A stretch of DNA of 11,304 bases from Acidobacteriota bacterium. GTDB lineage: Bacteria; Acidobacteriota; Thermoanaerobaculia; Thermoanaerobaculales; Thermoanaerobaculaceae. The notes under the pieces were generated by a model. It was not told the DNA's origin and made no database searches. It saw nothing but the letters and a program-made list of their open reading frames with translations. How positions within the stretch are numbered: position 1 is the first letter of the stretch; the number at the start of each line of letters is the position of its first letter. The stretch lies in contig DAIDOU010000329.1 of assembly GCA_027458945.1 (NCBI GenBank), forward strand, positions 1 through 11,304, given 5' to 3'. Below are positions 1-6,024 of this stretch, piece by piece. The translations under genes were made by a program, and so were the position numbers.

Positions 1-417
1 GCGCTCGCGCGGGCGCTGCGCGCCGGCGCGGCCGAGATCACGCCGGTACCGGGCGCCGCCAGCGTCGCCGACTCGCTCGTGGTGGGCGCGCCGCGCAACG
101 CGATCATGGCGCTCGCGGCCGTGCGCGCCTCGGGCGGCGCCGGCGTGACCGTCAGCGACGAGGCGATCCTCGACGCGATCCCGTTCCTCGCGGGGACGAC
201 CGGGATCTTTTGCGAGCCGGCCGCGGCCGCGGCGCTGGCCGGGCTGCTCGCGGCGCTCGACGACGGGATCGTGGCGCGCGACGAGCGCGCCGTGCTGCTC
301 CTCACCGGCACCGGCCTCAAAGACGTCGCCGCCGCCTCGCGGCGAGTCGCCATCCCGGCCCCGGTCGCCCCCGACCTCGATGCGGTCGGGCGGCTGCTCG
401 CGGACAGCGGCCGCTGA
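1..417 (+). CDS. thrC: Threonine synthase, C-terminal part (5' end outside window)
   Basis: This is the last 138 codons of a PLP-dependent enzyme, open from base 1 and ending at TGA 415-417. Visible family hallmarks are a SVADSLVVGAPRN segment, which matches the S-I/V-A-D-S-I-x-V-G-x-P-R-N stretch of threonine synthase, then VSDEAIL, the GIFCEPAAAAALAGL segment with the conserved E-P-A-x-A, and LLTGTGLKD near the end. In the family this enzyme converts O-phospho-L-homoserine to L-threonine and phosphate in the cytoplasm. The PLP lysine lies upstream of the window and cannot be checked. The gene converges on the minus-strand gene at 454 with only 36 bases between the two stop codons. A related PLP fold-type II enzyme is the main alternative, but the SVADS and TGxGLKD pairing favours ThrC. 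Confidence 0.85.
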   Translation, partial: ALARALRAGAAEITPVPGAASVADSLVVGAPRNAIMALAAVRASGGAGVTVSDEAILDAIPFLAGTTGIFCEPAAAAALAGLLAALDDGIVARDERAVLLLTGTGLKDVAAASRRVAIPAPVAPDLDAVGRLLADSGR

Positions 418-420
418 GCG

Positions 421-435
421 CGGCGGGGGCCGCCG
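421..435. terminator. Small GC hairpin between two convergent genes
   Basis: A 6-bp perfect stem (CGGCGG / CCGCCG) with a GGG loop sits in the 36-base gap between convergent stop codons. It could act in both directions, but neither side carries a T-tract and short GC stems are common by chance at this base composition. I treat it as a weak candidate only. Confidence 0.25.
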
Positions 436-453
436 GAACGGGGCGACCGCCGC

Positions 454-1035
454 CTACCGTTCGCTCTCGACGCGCCGGCTCCGCCCGGACACGTACGGCC
501 TGAACGCGTCCGGGGCGCCGGGCGGCGCGATCTCGAAGGTGACGTCCACCGTGTCGGCGTCCGCCTGCGAGTAGGTCAAGCGGAACCGCGGCGCCCCTGG
601 ACGCGCCGCGCTGGTGAAGACGACGCGGCGCCCGTCGGGGGACACCGCGCCCTCGTACCGGATCACGTGCCCCTCGTTGTCGAAGTAGGCCGCCTCGAGG
701 CCGCTTCCGCCGGGCGCCGGGTAGATCACCATGAGGTCGTCGTGGACGACGGCCGGCCGGCCGGCCGAAGGCGGGTACTCGGCGTGGCTGCGCCGCACGA
801 GCACCCGGCCGTCGAGGTCGAACCGGAACGAGTCCCTCCCGTTCCCGGTCCCCGGCTGTCCGCTGCCCTCGCCGCGCCAGCTCCCGGCCAGAAAGCGCAG
901 CGCATCGAGCGGCGACGACGACGCCGCGACCGGCCCGGCGGCCGCAGCCGCCGCGGCGAGCGCGACTGCGGTCAGCACGGCCGCGCAGCTCGCGGCCGCC
1001 TTACCACCCCATTCGAACGGCAGCTGCCTGTTCAT
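454..1035 (-). CDS. Exported small beta-barrel-like protein (DUF1579 / lipocalin-like), function unknown
   Basis: A 193-residue protein. The N-terminus has a long Ala-rich hydrophobic segment (about residues 12-38) that reads as a Sec signal peptide with cleavage near VAASSS. The mature part begins with LDALRFLAGSWRGEG, the opening strand typical of DUF1579 and THAP4-heme-binding-type small barrels (FLxGxWxGEG), followed by alternating beta-rich segments such as RVLVRRSHAEY, LEAAYFDNEG and VVFTS. No catalytic motif is visible and no function is proposed. ATG 1035 is preceded by AGGAG (1046-1050 on the minus strand), which lies just inside the end of the upstream gene. With only 7 bases between the two genes this suggests translational coupling. 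It is the last gene of the minus-strand group. The family assignment is by motif only. Confidence 0.7.
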   Translation of the reverse strand: MNRQLPFEWGGKAAASCAAVLTAVALAAAAAAAGPVAASSSPLDALRFLAGSWRGEGSGQPGTGNGRDSFRFDLDGRVLVRRSHAEYPPSAGRPAVVHDDLMVIYPAPGGSGLEAAYFDNEGHVIRYEGAVSPDGRRVVFTSAARPGAPRFRLTYSQADADTVDVTFEIAPPGAPDAFRPYVSGRSRRVESER

Positions 1036-1042
1036 ACCGTCG

Positions 1043-1558
1043 TCACTCCTCCCGCACGTTGAGGCCGGAGGCGTGCAGGTGGACGATCAGCCACCTCCCG
1101 CCCTCGTGCGCGAGCACGACCGTGCGGCGGGCGACGTTGTCCGGCCCCTTGAAATGGAACGTCGCGATCGCGACGTTCCCGAACATCTGGATTCGCAGGT
1201 CCTGCGCAGCGAGGCTCATGTACGTCGGACCCGGTTTCCCCTTGCGCACGCCCGCGAAGAACGCCGTGAACACCTTGACGATCTGCTCCTTGTTCTCGAG
1301 GCGGAGGTAGAACGGCGCGAGCGGGAAGAACATCGTGGCGTCGTCGGCGAAGAACGGCGAGAGGCGCTGAACGTCGGCTGCGTTCAGCGCCTCGATGAAC
1401 CCGCCGATCACCTCCGCGACCGCCGCCGCGCCGCCCGGGGCGACAGCCACGGCGGCGCCGACGGAAGGAGAAGCCGGCGGGGGCGCCTGCGCTCCGGCGA
1501 ACCGCGCCATGACCAGCAGCCACATCACCCCGGCACCCACCGCGACACGTCGTGTCAT
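1043..1558 (-). CDS. Exported NTF2-like (SnoaL / DUF4440-type) protein
   Basis: A 171-residue protein. Residues 1-23 form a signal peptide (two Arg, hydrophobic core, cleavage near FAGAQ|A), followed by a Pro/Ala-rich linker to about residue 44. The domain then shows the NTF2-like cone-fold pattern: an N-terminal helix (VIGGFIEALNAADVQRL), then FFADDATMFFP, a second helix with KEQIVKVFTAFF, and C-terminal strands VAIATFHFKG, RRTVVLAHEGGRWLIVHLHAS. The G-R-W-x-I-V-H-x-H-x-S ending is a common SnoaL/DUF4440 signature. Members of this fold range from isomerases and hydrolases to ligand-binding subunits, so no reaction can be named. ATG 1558 has only a G-rich weak ribosome site (GGGGG). It sits 37 bases after the YbjQ-like gene and 7 bases before the small barrel gene. 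Confidence 0.8.
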   Translation of the reverse strand: MTRRVAVGAGVMWLLVMARFAGAQAPPPASPSVGAAVAVAPGGAAAVAEVIGGFIEALNAADVQRLSPFFADDATMFFPLAPFYLRLENKEQIVKVFTAFFAGVRKGKPGPTYMSLAAQDLRIQMFGNVAIATFHFKGPDNVARRTVVLAHEGGRWLIVHLHASGLNVREE

Positions 1559-1595
1559 CGATCGCCCCCGGCCTCGTGCGGCCTCGCCGTTCCCT

Positions 1596-1925
1596 CTACG
1601 CCGACTCGATCACGACCGCCGTGCCGTAGCACACCATCTCGGTGACGCCCTGCATCAGCTCGGTGGTGTCGTAGCGGATGCCGACGACCGCGTTGGCCCC
1701 CATCTGCTCGGCGTGCGCGACCATCATCTCGAACGCCTCGGCGCGCGTCTTCTCGCACAGCTCGGTGAACAGGGTGATGTTGCCGCCCACCAGCGTTTGC
1801 AGCGAGCCGCCGATCGTGCCGAAGATCGAGCGCGAGCGCACCGTGATCCCGCGCACGACGCCCAGGTTGCGCGCGATCCGGCTCCCCGGCAGCTCGAACG
1901 TGGTCGTGGTCATCGCGTGGTTCAT
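1596..1925 (-). CDS. YbjQ / UPF0145 family protein
   Basis: A 109-residue cytoplasmic protein with no signal peptide. The sequence follows the UPF0145 (YbjQ) pattern throughout: LGVVRGITVRSRSIFGTIGG, then GGNITLFTELCEKTRAEAFEMM, then AEQMGANAVVGIRYDTTE and a C-terminal Y-G-T-A-V-V. The length of about 105 residues is normal for the family, which forms a compact oligomer of unknown function sometimes annotated as heavy-metal-binding. I chose ATG 1925 because GGGGAGG (1934-1940, minus strand) lies 8 bases upstream; the in-frame ATG four codons later has no such site. The gene is 47 bases after the amidohydrolase stop and 37 bases before the NTF2-like gene. It is the only non-exported product of this four-gene run. 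Confidence 0.88.
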   Translation of the reverse strand: MNHAMTTTTFELPGSRIARNLGVVRGITVRSRSIFGTIGGSLQTLVGGNITLFTELCEKTRAEAFEMMVAHAEQMGANAVVGIRYDTTELMQGVTEMVCYGTAVVIESA

Positions 1926-1972
1926 GTCCTCGGCCTCCCCCAGCCGGTCGCCCGGCGGCGCCGCTGCCTACC

Positions 1973-3376
1973 CTACCTGGGCATCTCCCGCAGCGCAACG
2001 TCGATGCGCGACCCGTACGCCGCCGCCCGTTCGCGCACGGCCGCCTCGTCCACCGTGAGGACGCGCCCCGCCGCCATCACGAGGCGGCCGTCCACGATCA
2101 CCGTGTCCACGTCGCACGCCTTCGTCGAGTACACGAGCAGCGAGTACGGGTCATGGTTGGGGATCTGGTGCAGGCCGTCGGTGCGCACGAGGATCAGGTC
2201 CGCGCGCTTGCCCGCCTCGAGCGACCCGATCTCGTGCTCCAGACCGAGCGCTGCGGCCCCCATGCGCGTCGCCATCGCGAGAGCGGTGCGCGCGGGGAGC
2301 ACCGTGGGGTCGCCGGTCGTCACCTTGGCCAGCTTGGCGGCGGTGTCCATCTCCTCCCACAGCGAGAGGTCGTTGTTGGAGGCCGCGCCGTCGGTGCCGA
2401 GGCCGACCGCGACCCCCGCCGCCAGCAGCGCGGGGACGGGCGCGACGCCGGCGGCGCCCTTCATGTTCGACTGCGGGCAGTGCGCGACCCCGACCTTGCG
2501 TTCGGCCAGGATCGCGATCTCCGCCGGCGTCGGGTAGATCACGTGCGCCGCCAGGACCCGGCCGTCGAGGATCCCGAGAGCCGCCGCGTACTCCACCGGC
2601 CCCTGACCGGCCCGCTGCCGGATCAGGTCGACCTCGGAGCGCGCCTCGGCCAGGTGCATGAGCATCGGCACGTCGAGGGCCGCGGCGAGGGCGTGCGCCT
2701 CCTTCAGGTGCTCGCGCGACACGGTGTACGTGGCGTGCGGCGCCACCGCCGGGACGATCAGGGGGTGCCCGCGCCACCTCGTCACGAACCGCTTCGTGTA
2801 CGCCACCGCGTCGGCCCAGCTCTTGTTGTCGGGGGCCGGAAAGTCCACCAGCGTCTCGCCGGCCACCGCGCGCATCCCGCAGCGCGCGGCCTCGTCCGCG
2901 ACGGCATCCTCGAAGTAGTACATGTCGGCGAACGTCGTGACGCCGCCGCGCAGCAGCTCGAGGCATGCCAGGCGCGTGCCCCAGCGCACGAACTCCTCGT
3001 CGACGAACTTCGCTTCGAGCGGGAAGATGCGGCCGTACAAGAACCCCTTGAGGTCGAGGTCGTCGGCCGTGCCGCGGAAAAGCGTCATCGGCACGTGCGC
3101 GTGGGCGTTCACCAGGCCGGGCATCACGATCCGGCCGGACGCGTCGAGCCGCCGCGCACCCGGGAAACGGGCCGCGAGCTCGGCGGCCGGCCCGACCGCC
3201 GCGATCCGGCTCCCGCGCACGGCCACGGCCCCGTCGCGGACGACCGTCCCGGCGCCGTCCATCGTGACGACGGTCCCCCCGCTCACCAGCCACACGTCCT
3301 CAGCCGCGGCCGGCGTCGCGAGCGCCCACATCGCGCCGGCGGCCAAGGCGAGCGCCGCAACCCGATGGCGTGCCAT
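1973..3376 (-). CDS. Exported amidohydrolase of the MTA/SAH deaminase (MtaD) type
   Basis: A 467-residue metal-dependent amidohydrolase. Residues 1-25 form a clear Sec signal peptide (MARHR, then an Ala/Leu-rich core, ending TPAAA|ED). Domain hallmarks in order are GRIVMPGLVNAHAH with metal ligands H92 and H94, VAPHATYT (H214), MHLAE (H241, E244), AAHVI (H278), HCPQSNMK, and GTDGAASNN with metal ligand D329. The last two are typical of the 5-methylthioadenosine/S-adenosylhomocysteine deaminase and TRZ/ATZ group, which hydrolyse amino groups from purine or triazine rings. The C-terminus ends with the usual small beta domain (GSLEAGKRADLILV). An in-frame start lies 16 codons upstream at 3424, but ATG 3376 carries GGGGAGG 5 bases away and gives an intact signal peptide. 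Export is unusual for this family, so the true substrate may differ from MTA or SAH. Confidence 0.85.
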   Translation of the reverse strand: MARHRVAALALAAGAMWALATPAAAEDVWLVSGGTVVTMDGAGTVVRDGAVAVRGSRIAAVGPAAELAARFPGARRLDASGRIVMPGLVNAHAHVPMTLFRGTADDLDLKGFLYGRIFPLEAKFVDEEFVRWGTRLACLELLRGGVTTFADMYYFEDAVADEAARCGMRAVAGETLVDFPAPDNKSWADAVAYTKRFVTRWRGHPLIVPAVAPHATYTVSREHLKEAHALAAALDVPMLMHLAEARSEVDLIRQRAGQGPVEYAAALGILDGRVLAAHVIYPTPAEIAILAERKVGVAHCPQSNMKGAAGVAPVPALLAAGVAVGLGTDGAASNNDLSLWEEMDTAAKLAKVTTGDPTVLPARTALAMATRMGAAALGLEHEIGSLEAGKRADLILVRTDGLHQIPNHDPYSLLVYSTKACDVDTVIVDGRLVMAAGRVLTVDEAAVRERAAAYGSRIDVALREMPR

Positions 3377-3381
3377 CGCAG

Positions 3382-3388
3382 CCTCCCC
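3382..3388 (-). promoter_or_regulatory. Ribosome binding site that fixes the amidohydrolase start
   Basis: GGGGAGG on the minus strand, 5 bases before ATG 3376. It favours this start over the upstream in-frame start at 3424, which would put 16 polar residues ahead of the signal peptide. Confidence 0.7.
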
Positions 3389-3401
3389 TGTGCGCAACTG
3401 T

Positions 3402-3419
3402 GCGGCCGCTTGCGGCCGC
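3402..3419 (-). repeat. Paired GCGGCCGC palindromes able to form a hairpin in the amidohydrolase leader
   Basis: Two copies of the 8-base palindrome GCGGCCGC (3402-3409 and 3412-3419) are separated by TT. Because each copy is self-complementary, the RNA can fold one copy onto the other (7-8 bp), or two molecules could pair. The element lies 5 bases beyond the hairpin at 3425-3450 and 13 bases before the ribosome binding site. It may be a second terminator stem, a leader structure or an operator; the sequence does not decide between them. Confidence 0.4.
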
Positions 3420-3424
3420 GACAA

Positions 3425-3450
3425 GGCGGGCGGGGATAGCCCCGCCCGCC
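3425..3450 (-). terminator. Strong GC hairpin, probable terminator of the TonB receptor gene
   Basis: An 11-bp perfect stem (GGCGGGCGGGG / CCCCGCCCGCC) closed by a four-base loop, 23 bases past the receptor stop codon. Reading along the minus strand it is followed by TTGTC, a poor T-tract, so termination may be partial and allow some read-through into the amidohydrolase group. Confidence 0.6.
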
Positions 3451-3473
3451 GATTTCGATCACGATGCGCGGGC

Positions 3474-5855
3474 CTAGAGCTTCGCGCTGAACTCCACGCC
3501 GATGATTCGCGGATCGTTCGTCATCCCGGTCAGGTTGTCGAAGTCGATCCCGCCCTGCAGGATCTTCTTGTTGGCGATGTTCCGCCCGAACAGTGCGACC
3601 TGGTACTTGCCCTGGTTCCAGCCGTACCCCACGCGCAGCCCGAACTCCAGGCTGTCGGAGTGGAACTCTTTGGACTCGTAAAGGAAGAAGCTCTTATTGC
3701 TGGAGTAGGCCCAGTCGAGGCTGGCGAAGTACCCGCGGTTGAGCGGATCCGACTGGTAGTTGAGGAGCCCGGAGAAGATCCACTCGGGCGCGTACGGCAG
3801 GCTGTTGCCGTTGATCACGACCAGCCCGGCGCCGTTGATCGGGTTGGTGACCGTGCAGCCGCCGCCGCACGGCGCCACCGTGAGGCTCCTGTCGTCGATC
3901 TTGGTCGAGTTCCATGAGAGGCCGACGCTGCCGAACCAGTTGGCCGTCGGGATGTACTCGATGTCAGCCTCGAAGCCGTGGCCGTTGGTGCGGTGGGCGT
4001 TGACGAGCCTGGCGACGTTGAGCTGGCCGCCGACCGCGGTGAGCTGCTGGTTGTCCATCTGGAAGATGTACCCGTCCACGTTCAAGCGCAGCCTCTGGTC
4101 GGCGATGATCGACTTCATCCCGACCTCGAACGAGGTGATCGTCTCGGCCTTGGCGACCGAGACCCCGTTGGTCGCCGGGTCCTGCCCGTCCGAGAAGTCG
4201 GGCGCGAACATGATGCGGCCCTGGATGCTGGGGCCGCGGTAGCCGGTGGCGACGCGGGTGTACAGGTTGACATCGGGCGCGGCCGTGTAGAACGCGCTCA
4301 GGTCCCAGCTCACGTTGTTGTCCGAGGTGTGCCTCGTGATCGGATGGGTCAGCGGCGGCTGGAACAGCGGCTGCGGCCGATCGGCGGAGAAGTCCTTCGT
4401 GTCGTTGGTGTACCGCAGCCCGCCCCGGAGCGACCAGCGCTCGGAGAGGTTGAGGTTGCCCGAGGCGAAGAAGGCGTAGCTGTCGGTCTTCTGGTACTGC
4501 GTGGCGTAGCCGTTCTGCGGATTCCCCGCCGTCAGGCTGTCGTAGCTGAACGAGTCGATGTCGACCTTCTCGTTGAAGTAGTACGCGCCGACGATCCAGG
4601 TGAACGCCTCGGCGCCGTTGCTGGCCAGGCGCAGCTCCTCGGTGACCTGCGCGAGGTAGGGGATCCCGTCCGCGCTCTCGGAGGAGAACGGGATGAACCC
4701 CGGCCCGTAGTGGCCTGCGCCCAGCGACGCCGCCCCGTAGCCGCCGTCGATGTCGCCGCGGCTGTACATGTTGTTGATCCGCTCGTAGCCGGTGACCGAG
4801 GTCAGCGTCGCGGAGCCGAGGTTGTAGTCCATCTTGAGCACGCCGCCCAGGGCGCTGATCAGCTGCTTGTTCTTGCCGTCCTGGTAGACGGTGTCCTGCT
4901 CGAAGCCGGGGACGAAGTCGTTGCTCCCCTTCTGGATGATGTTGGCGCGGAAGATCCGCGCCGTGCCGTCCAGGTGCCAGCCGTGGACGTTGAACAGAGC
5001 GGTGAAGTCCTCGCTCGGCTTCCACAGGAACTGCAGGCGGGCGGCGCCGGTCTCGTGCCCGCCGAGGGCGGGGTTCTTGCCGGTGTACCCCGACCACCGG
5101 TTGTAGACCCAGTCGCTCTCGGACTGCCACAGCAACGAGAGGCGCGCGGACAAGGTGTCGGAGATCGCCCCGCCGATCCCGCCGGAGACGTCGACGTTGT
5201 TGTACGACCCGTACGAGGTCGTCCAGTCCGACTCGAACTCCTTCGTCGGCTTCTTGGTGTCGAACTTGATCACCCCGGCGGGCGTGTTGCGCCCGAACAG
5301 CGTTCCCTGCGGCCCGCGCAGGACCTCGATGCGGTCGAGGTCGAACAGCGGCATCCCCTTGACGATCGGGTTCTCCATCACGACCTCGTCGACCACCATC
5401 GAGACCGGCTGCGACGCGTTGAGGTCGAAGTCGGTGTTGCCGAGGCCGCGGATGTAGAAGCGCGGGAACGCGCGCCCGAACGACGACTCGAGCGTGAGGC
5501 TCGGCACGCGGCCCGAGATCGCGCGGATGTCCGGGCCCGCCGTGAGGATGATGCTTAGATCCGAGCCCGAGATCGTGGAGACCGCGGCCGGGATCTTCTG
5601 CAGGTCCTCGGGGCGCTTCTCCGCCGTGACGATGACCTGCTCGATGACCCGGCTGGCCGGCTGCGTCTGCTCCTCGTCCGGCTTCTGCGCCGGCTGCTGC
5701 GGTTGCTGTTGCTGCGGCTGCTGCTGTTGTTGCTGCGGCGACGCCGCCTGTCCTGTCTGTCCGCCCTCTTGGGCGAAGCAGATCCCGTTGATGGCCGCCC
5801 CGCACACCACGAGCAGGGCGGCGCCGACCGCACCCAGCGCCCCTCGGTCCGCCAT
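3474..5855 (-). CDS. TonB-dependent outer-membrane receptor with Gln-rich N-terminal linker
   Basis: A 793-residue receptor. Residues 1-29 are a signal peptide (cleavage near FAQ|EG). A Gln/Pro-rich linker follows (residues 41-57), then the TonB box region IEQVIVTAEKR (about 71-81). The plug domain carries FYIRGLGN, VVDEVVM, LFDLDRIEVLRGPQGTLFGRN and AGVIKFDTKKP, all standard plug motifs. The rest is a 22-strand-type barrel rich in aromatic and Gly residues, ending IIGVEFSAKL. Two cysteines four residues apart (C663, C667, CGGGC) sit in a probable surface loop. Receptors of this family import siderophores, cobalamin, sugars or other ligands using TonB-ExbBD energy; the ligand is not readable here. 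No carboxypeptidase-regulatory domain or SusD partner is present. ATG 5855 has a near-perfect site AAGGAGGG (5862-5869) six bases upstream. Confidence 0.93.
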   Translation of the reverse strand: MADRGALGAVGAALLVVCGAAINGICFAQEGGQTGQAASPQQQQQQPQQQQPQQPAQKPDEEQTQPASRVIEQVIVTAEKRPEDLQKIPAAVSTISGSDLSIILTAGPDIRAISGRVPSLTLESSFGRAFPRFYIRGLGNTDFDLNASQPVSMVVDEVVMENPIVKGMPLFDLDRIEVLRGPQGTLFGRNTPAGVIKFDTKKPTKEFESDWTTSYGSYNNVDVSGGIGGAISDTLSARLSLLWQSESDWVYNRWSGYTGKNPALGGHETGAARLQFLWKPSEDFTALFNVHGWHLDGTARIFRANIIQKGSNDFVPGFEQDTVYQDGKNKQLISALGGVLKMDYNLGSATLTSVTGYERINNMYSRGDIDGGYGAASLGAGHYGPGFIPFSSESADGIPYLAQVTEELRLASNGAEAFTWIVGAYYFNEKVDIDSFSYDSLTAGNPQNGYATQYQKTDSYAFFASGNLNLSERWSLRGGLRYTNDTKDFSADRPQPLFQPPLTHPITRHTSDNNVSWDLSAFYTAAPDVNLYTRVATGYRGPSIQGRIMFAPDFSDGQDPATNGVSVAKAETITSFEVGMKSIIADQRLRLNVDGYIFQMDNQQLTAVGGQLNVARLVNAHRTNGHGFEADIEYIPTANWFGSVGLSWNSTKIDDRSLTVAPCGGGCTVTNPINGAGLVVINGNSLPYAPEWIFSGLLNYQSDPLNRGYFASLDWAYSSNKSFFLYESKEFHSDSLEFGLRVGYGWNQGKYQVALFGRNIANKKILQGGIDFDNLTGMTNDPRIIGVEFSAKL
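5685..5735 (-). repeat. CAG/CAA codon repeat encoding the Gln/Pro-rich linker
   Basis: Seventeen codons (residues 41-57 of the receptor) give runs of six, four and two glutamines broken by prolines. Both CAG and CAA codons are used, which interrupts the trinucleotide repeat but still leaves short CTG-type runs on the + strand. Such a tract can change length by slippage in whole codons without breaking the frame. Confidence 0.8.
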
Positions 5856-5861
5856 CGGGTT

Positions 5862-5869
5862 CCCTCCTT
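5862..5869 (-). promoter_or_regulatory. Strong ribosome binding site of the TonB receptor
   Basis: AAGGAGGG on the minus strand, 6 bases from ATG 5855. It is the best match to the anti-Shine-Dalgarno sequence among the sites examined here. The leader upstream (about 5870-5935) is clearly more AT-rich than its surroundings and is the likely place for a promoter, but I could not pick convincing -35 and -10 boxes. Confidence 0.7.
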
Positions 5870-5941
5870 ATCCTTCTTGAGACGACGTTTAAAACAACCG
5901 CGTTCTATTGTCGCCAGTCTAACAGAAAGGTGGAACGAACG

Positions 5942-5975
5942 CCGCCGCCCGGCGCGGTGTCGCACCGGGCGGCGG
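5942..5975 (-). terminator. Hairpin after the M28 peptidase, probable terminator
   Basis: An 11-bp perfect stem (CCGCCGCCCGG / CCGGGCGGCGG) encloses a 12-base loop that can itself form a GCG/CGC mini-stem. It lies about 50 bases past the peptidase stop codon on the minus strand. The sequence after it in the direction of transcription (CGTTCGTTCC, then CCTTTCTGTT) is T-richer than its surroundings. It separates the peptidase from the receptor gene. Confidence 0.55.
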
Positions 5976-6024
5976 AGGGGTGGGCCGGGACCCGGCCAGG
6001 GAGTTCGGCCGGCGAGCGGGCGGG

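Noticed and set aside
3402..3419. Twin GCGGCCGC sites as cloning or vector scars (they equal NotI sites)
   Set aside because: The surrounding sequence continues naturally on both sides and this octamer is expected often at this GC content, so contamination by vector sequence is not supported.
2153..3439. A 428-codon open frame on the plus strand
   Set aside because: It is antisense to the amidohydrolase. The product is rich in Arg, His and Val and has no motif.
3978..5558. A 526-codon open frame on the plus strand
   Set aside because: It is antisense to the TonB receptor. The product is Val/Arg/Glu-biased low-complexity sequence without motifs, typical of an antisense shadow in GC-rich DNA.
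5685..5735. The CTG-type run as a CRISPR or minisatellite array
   Set aside because: It is a short run of Gln codons inside the receptor frame with no spacer structure.
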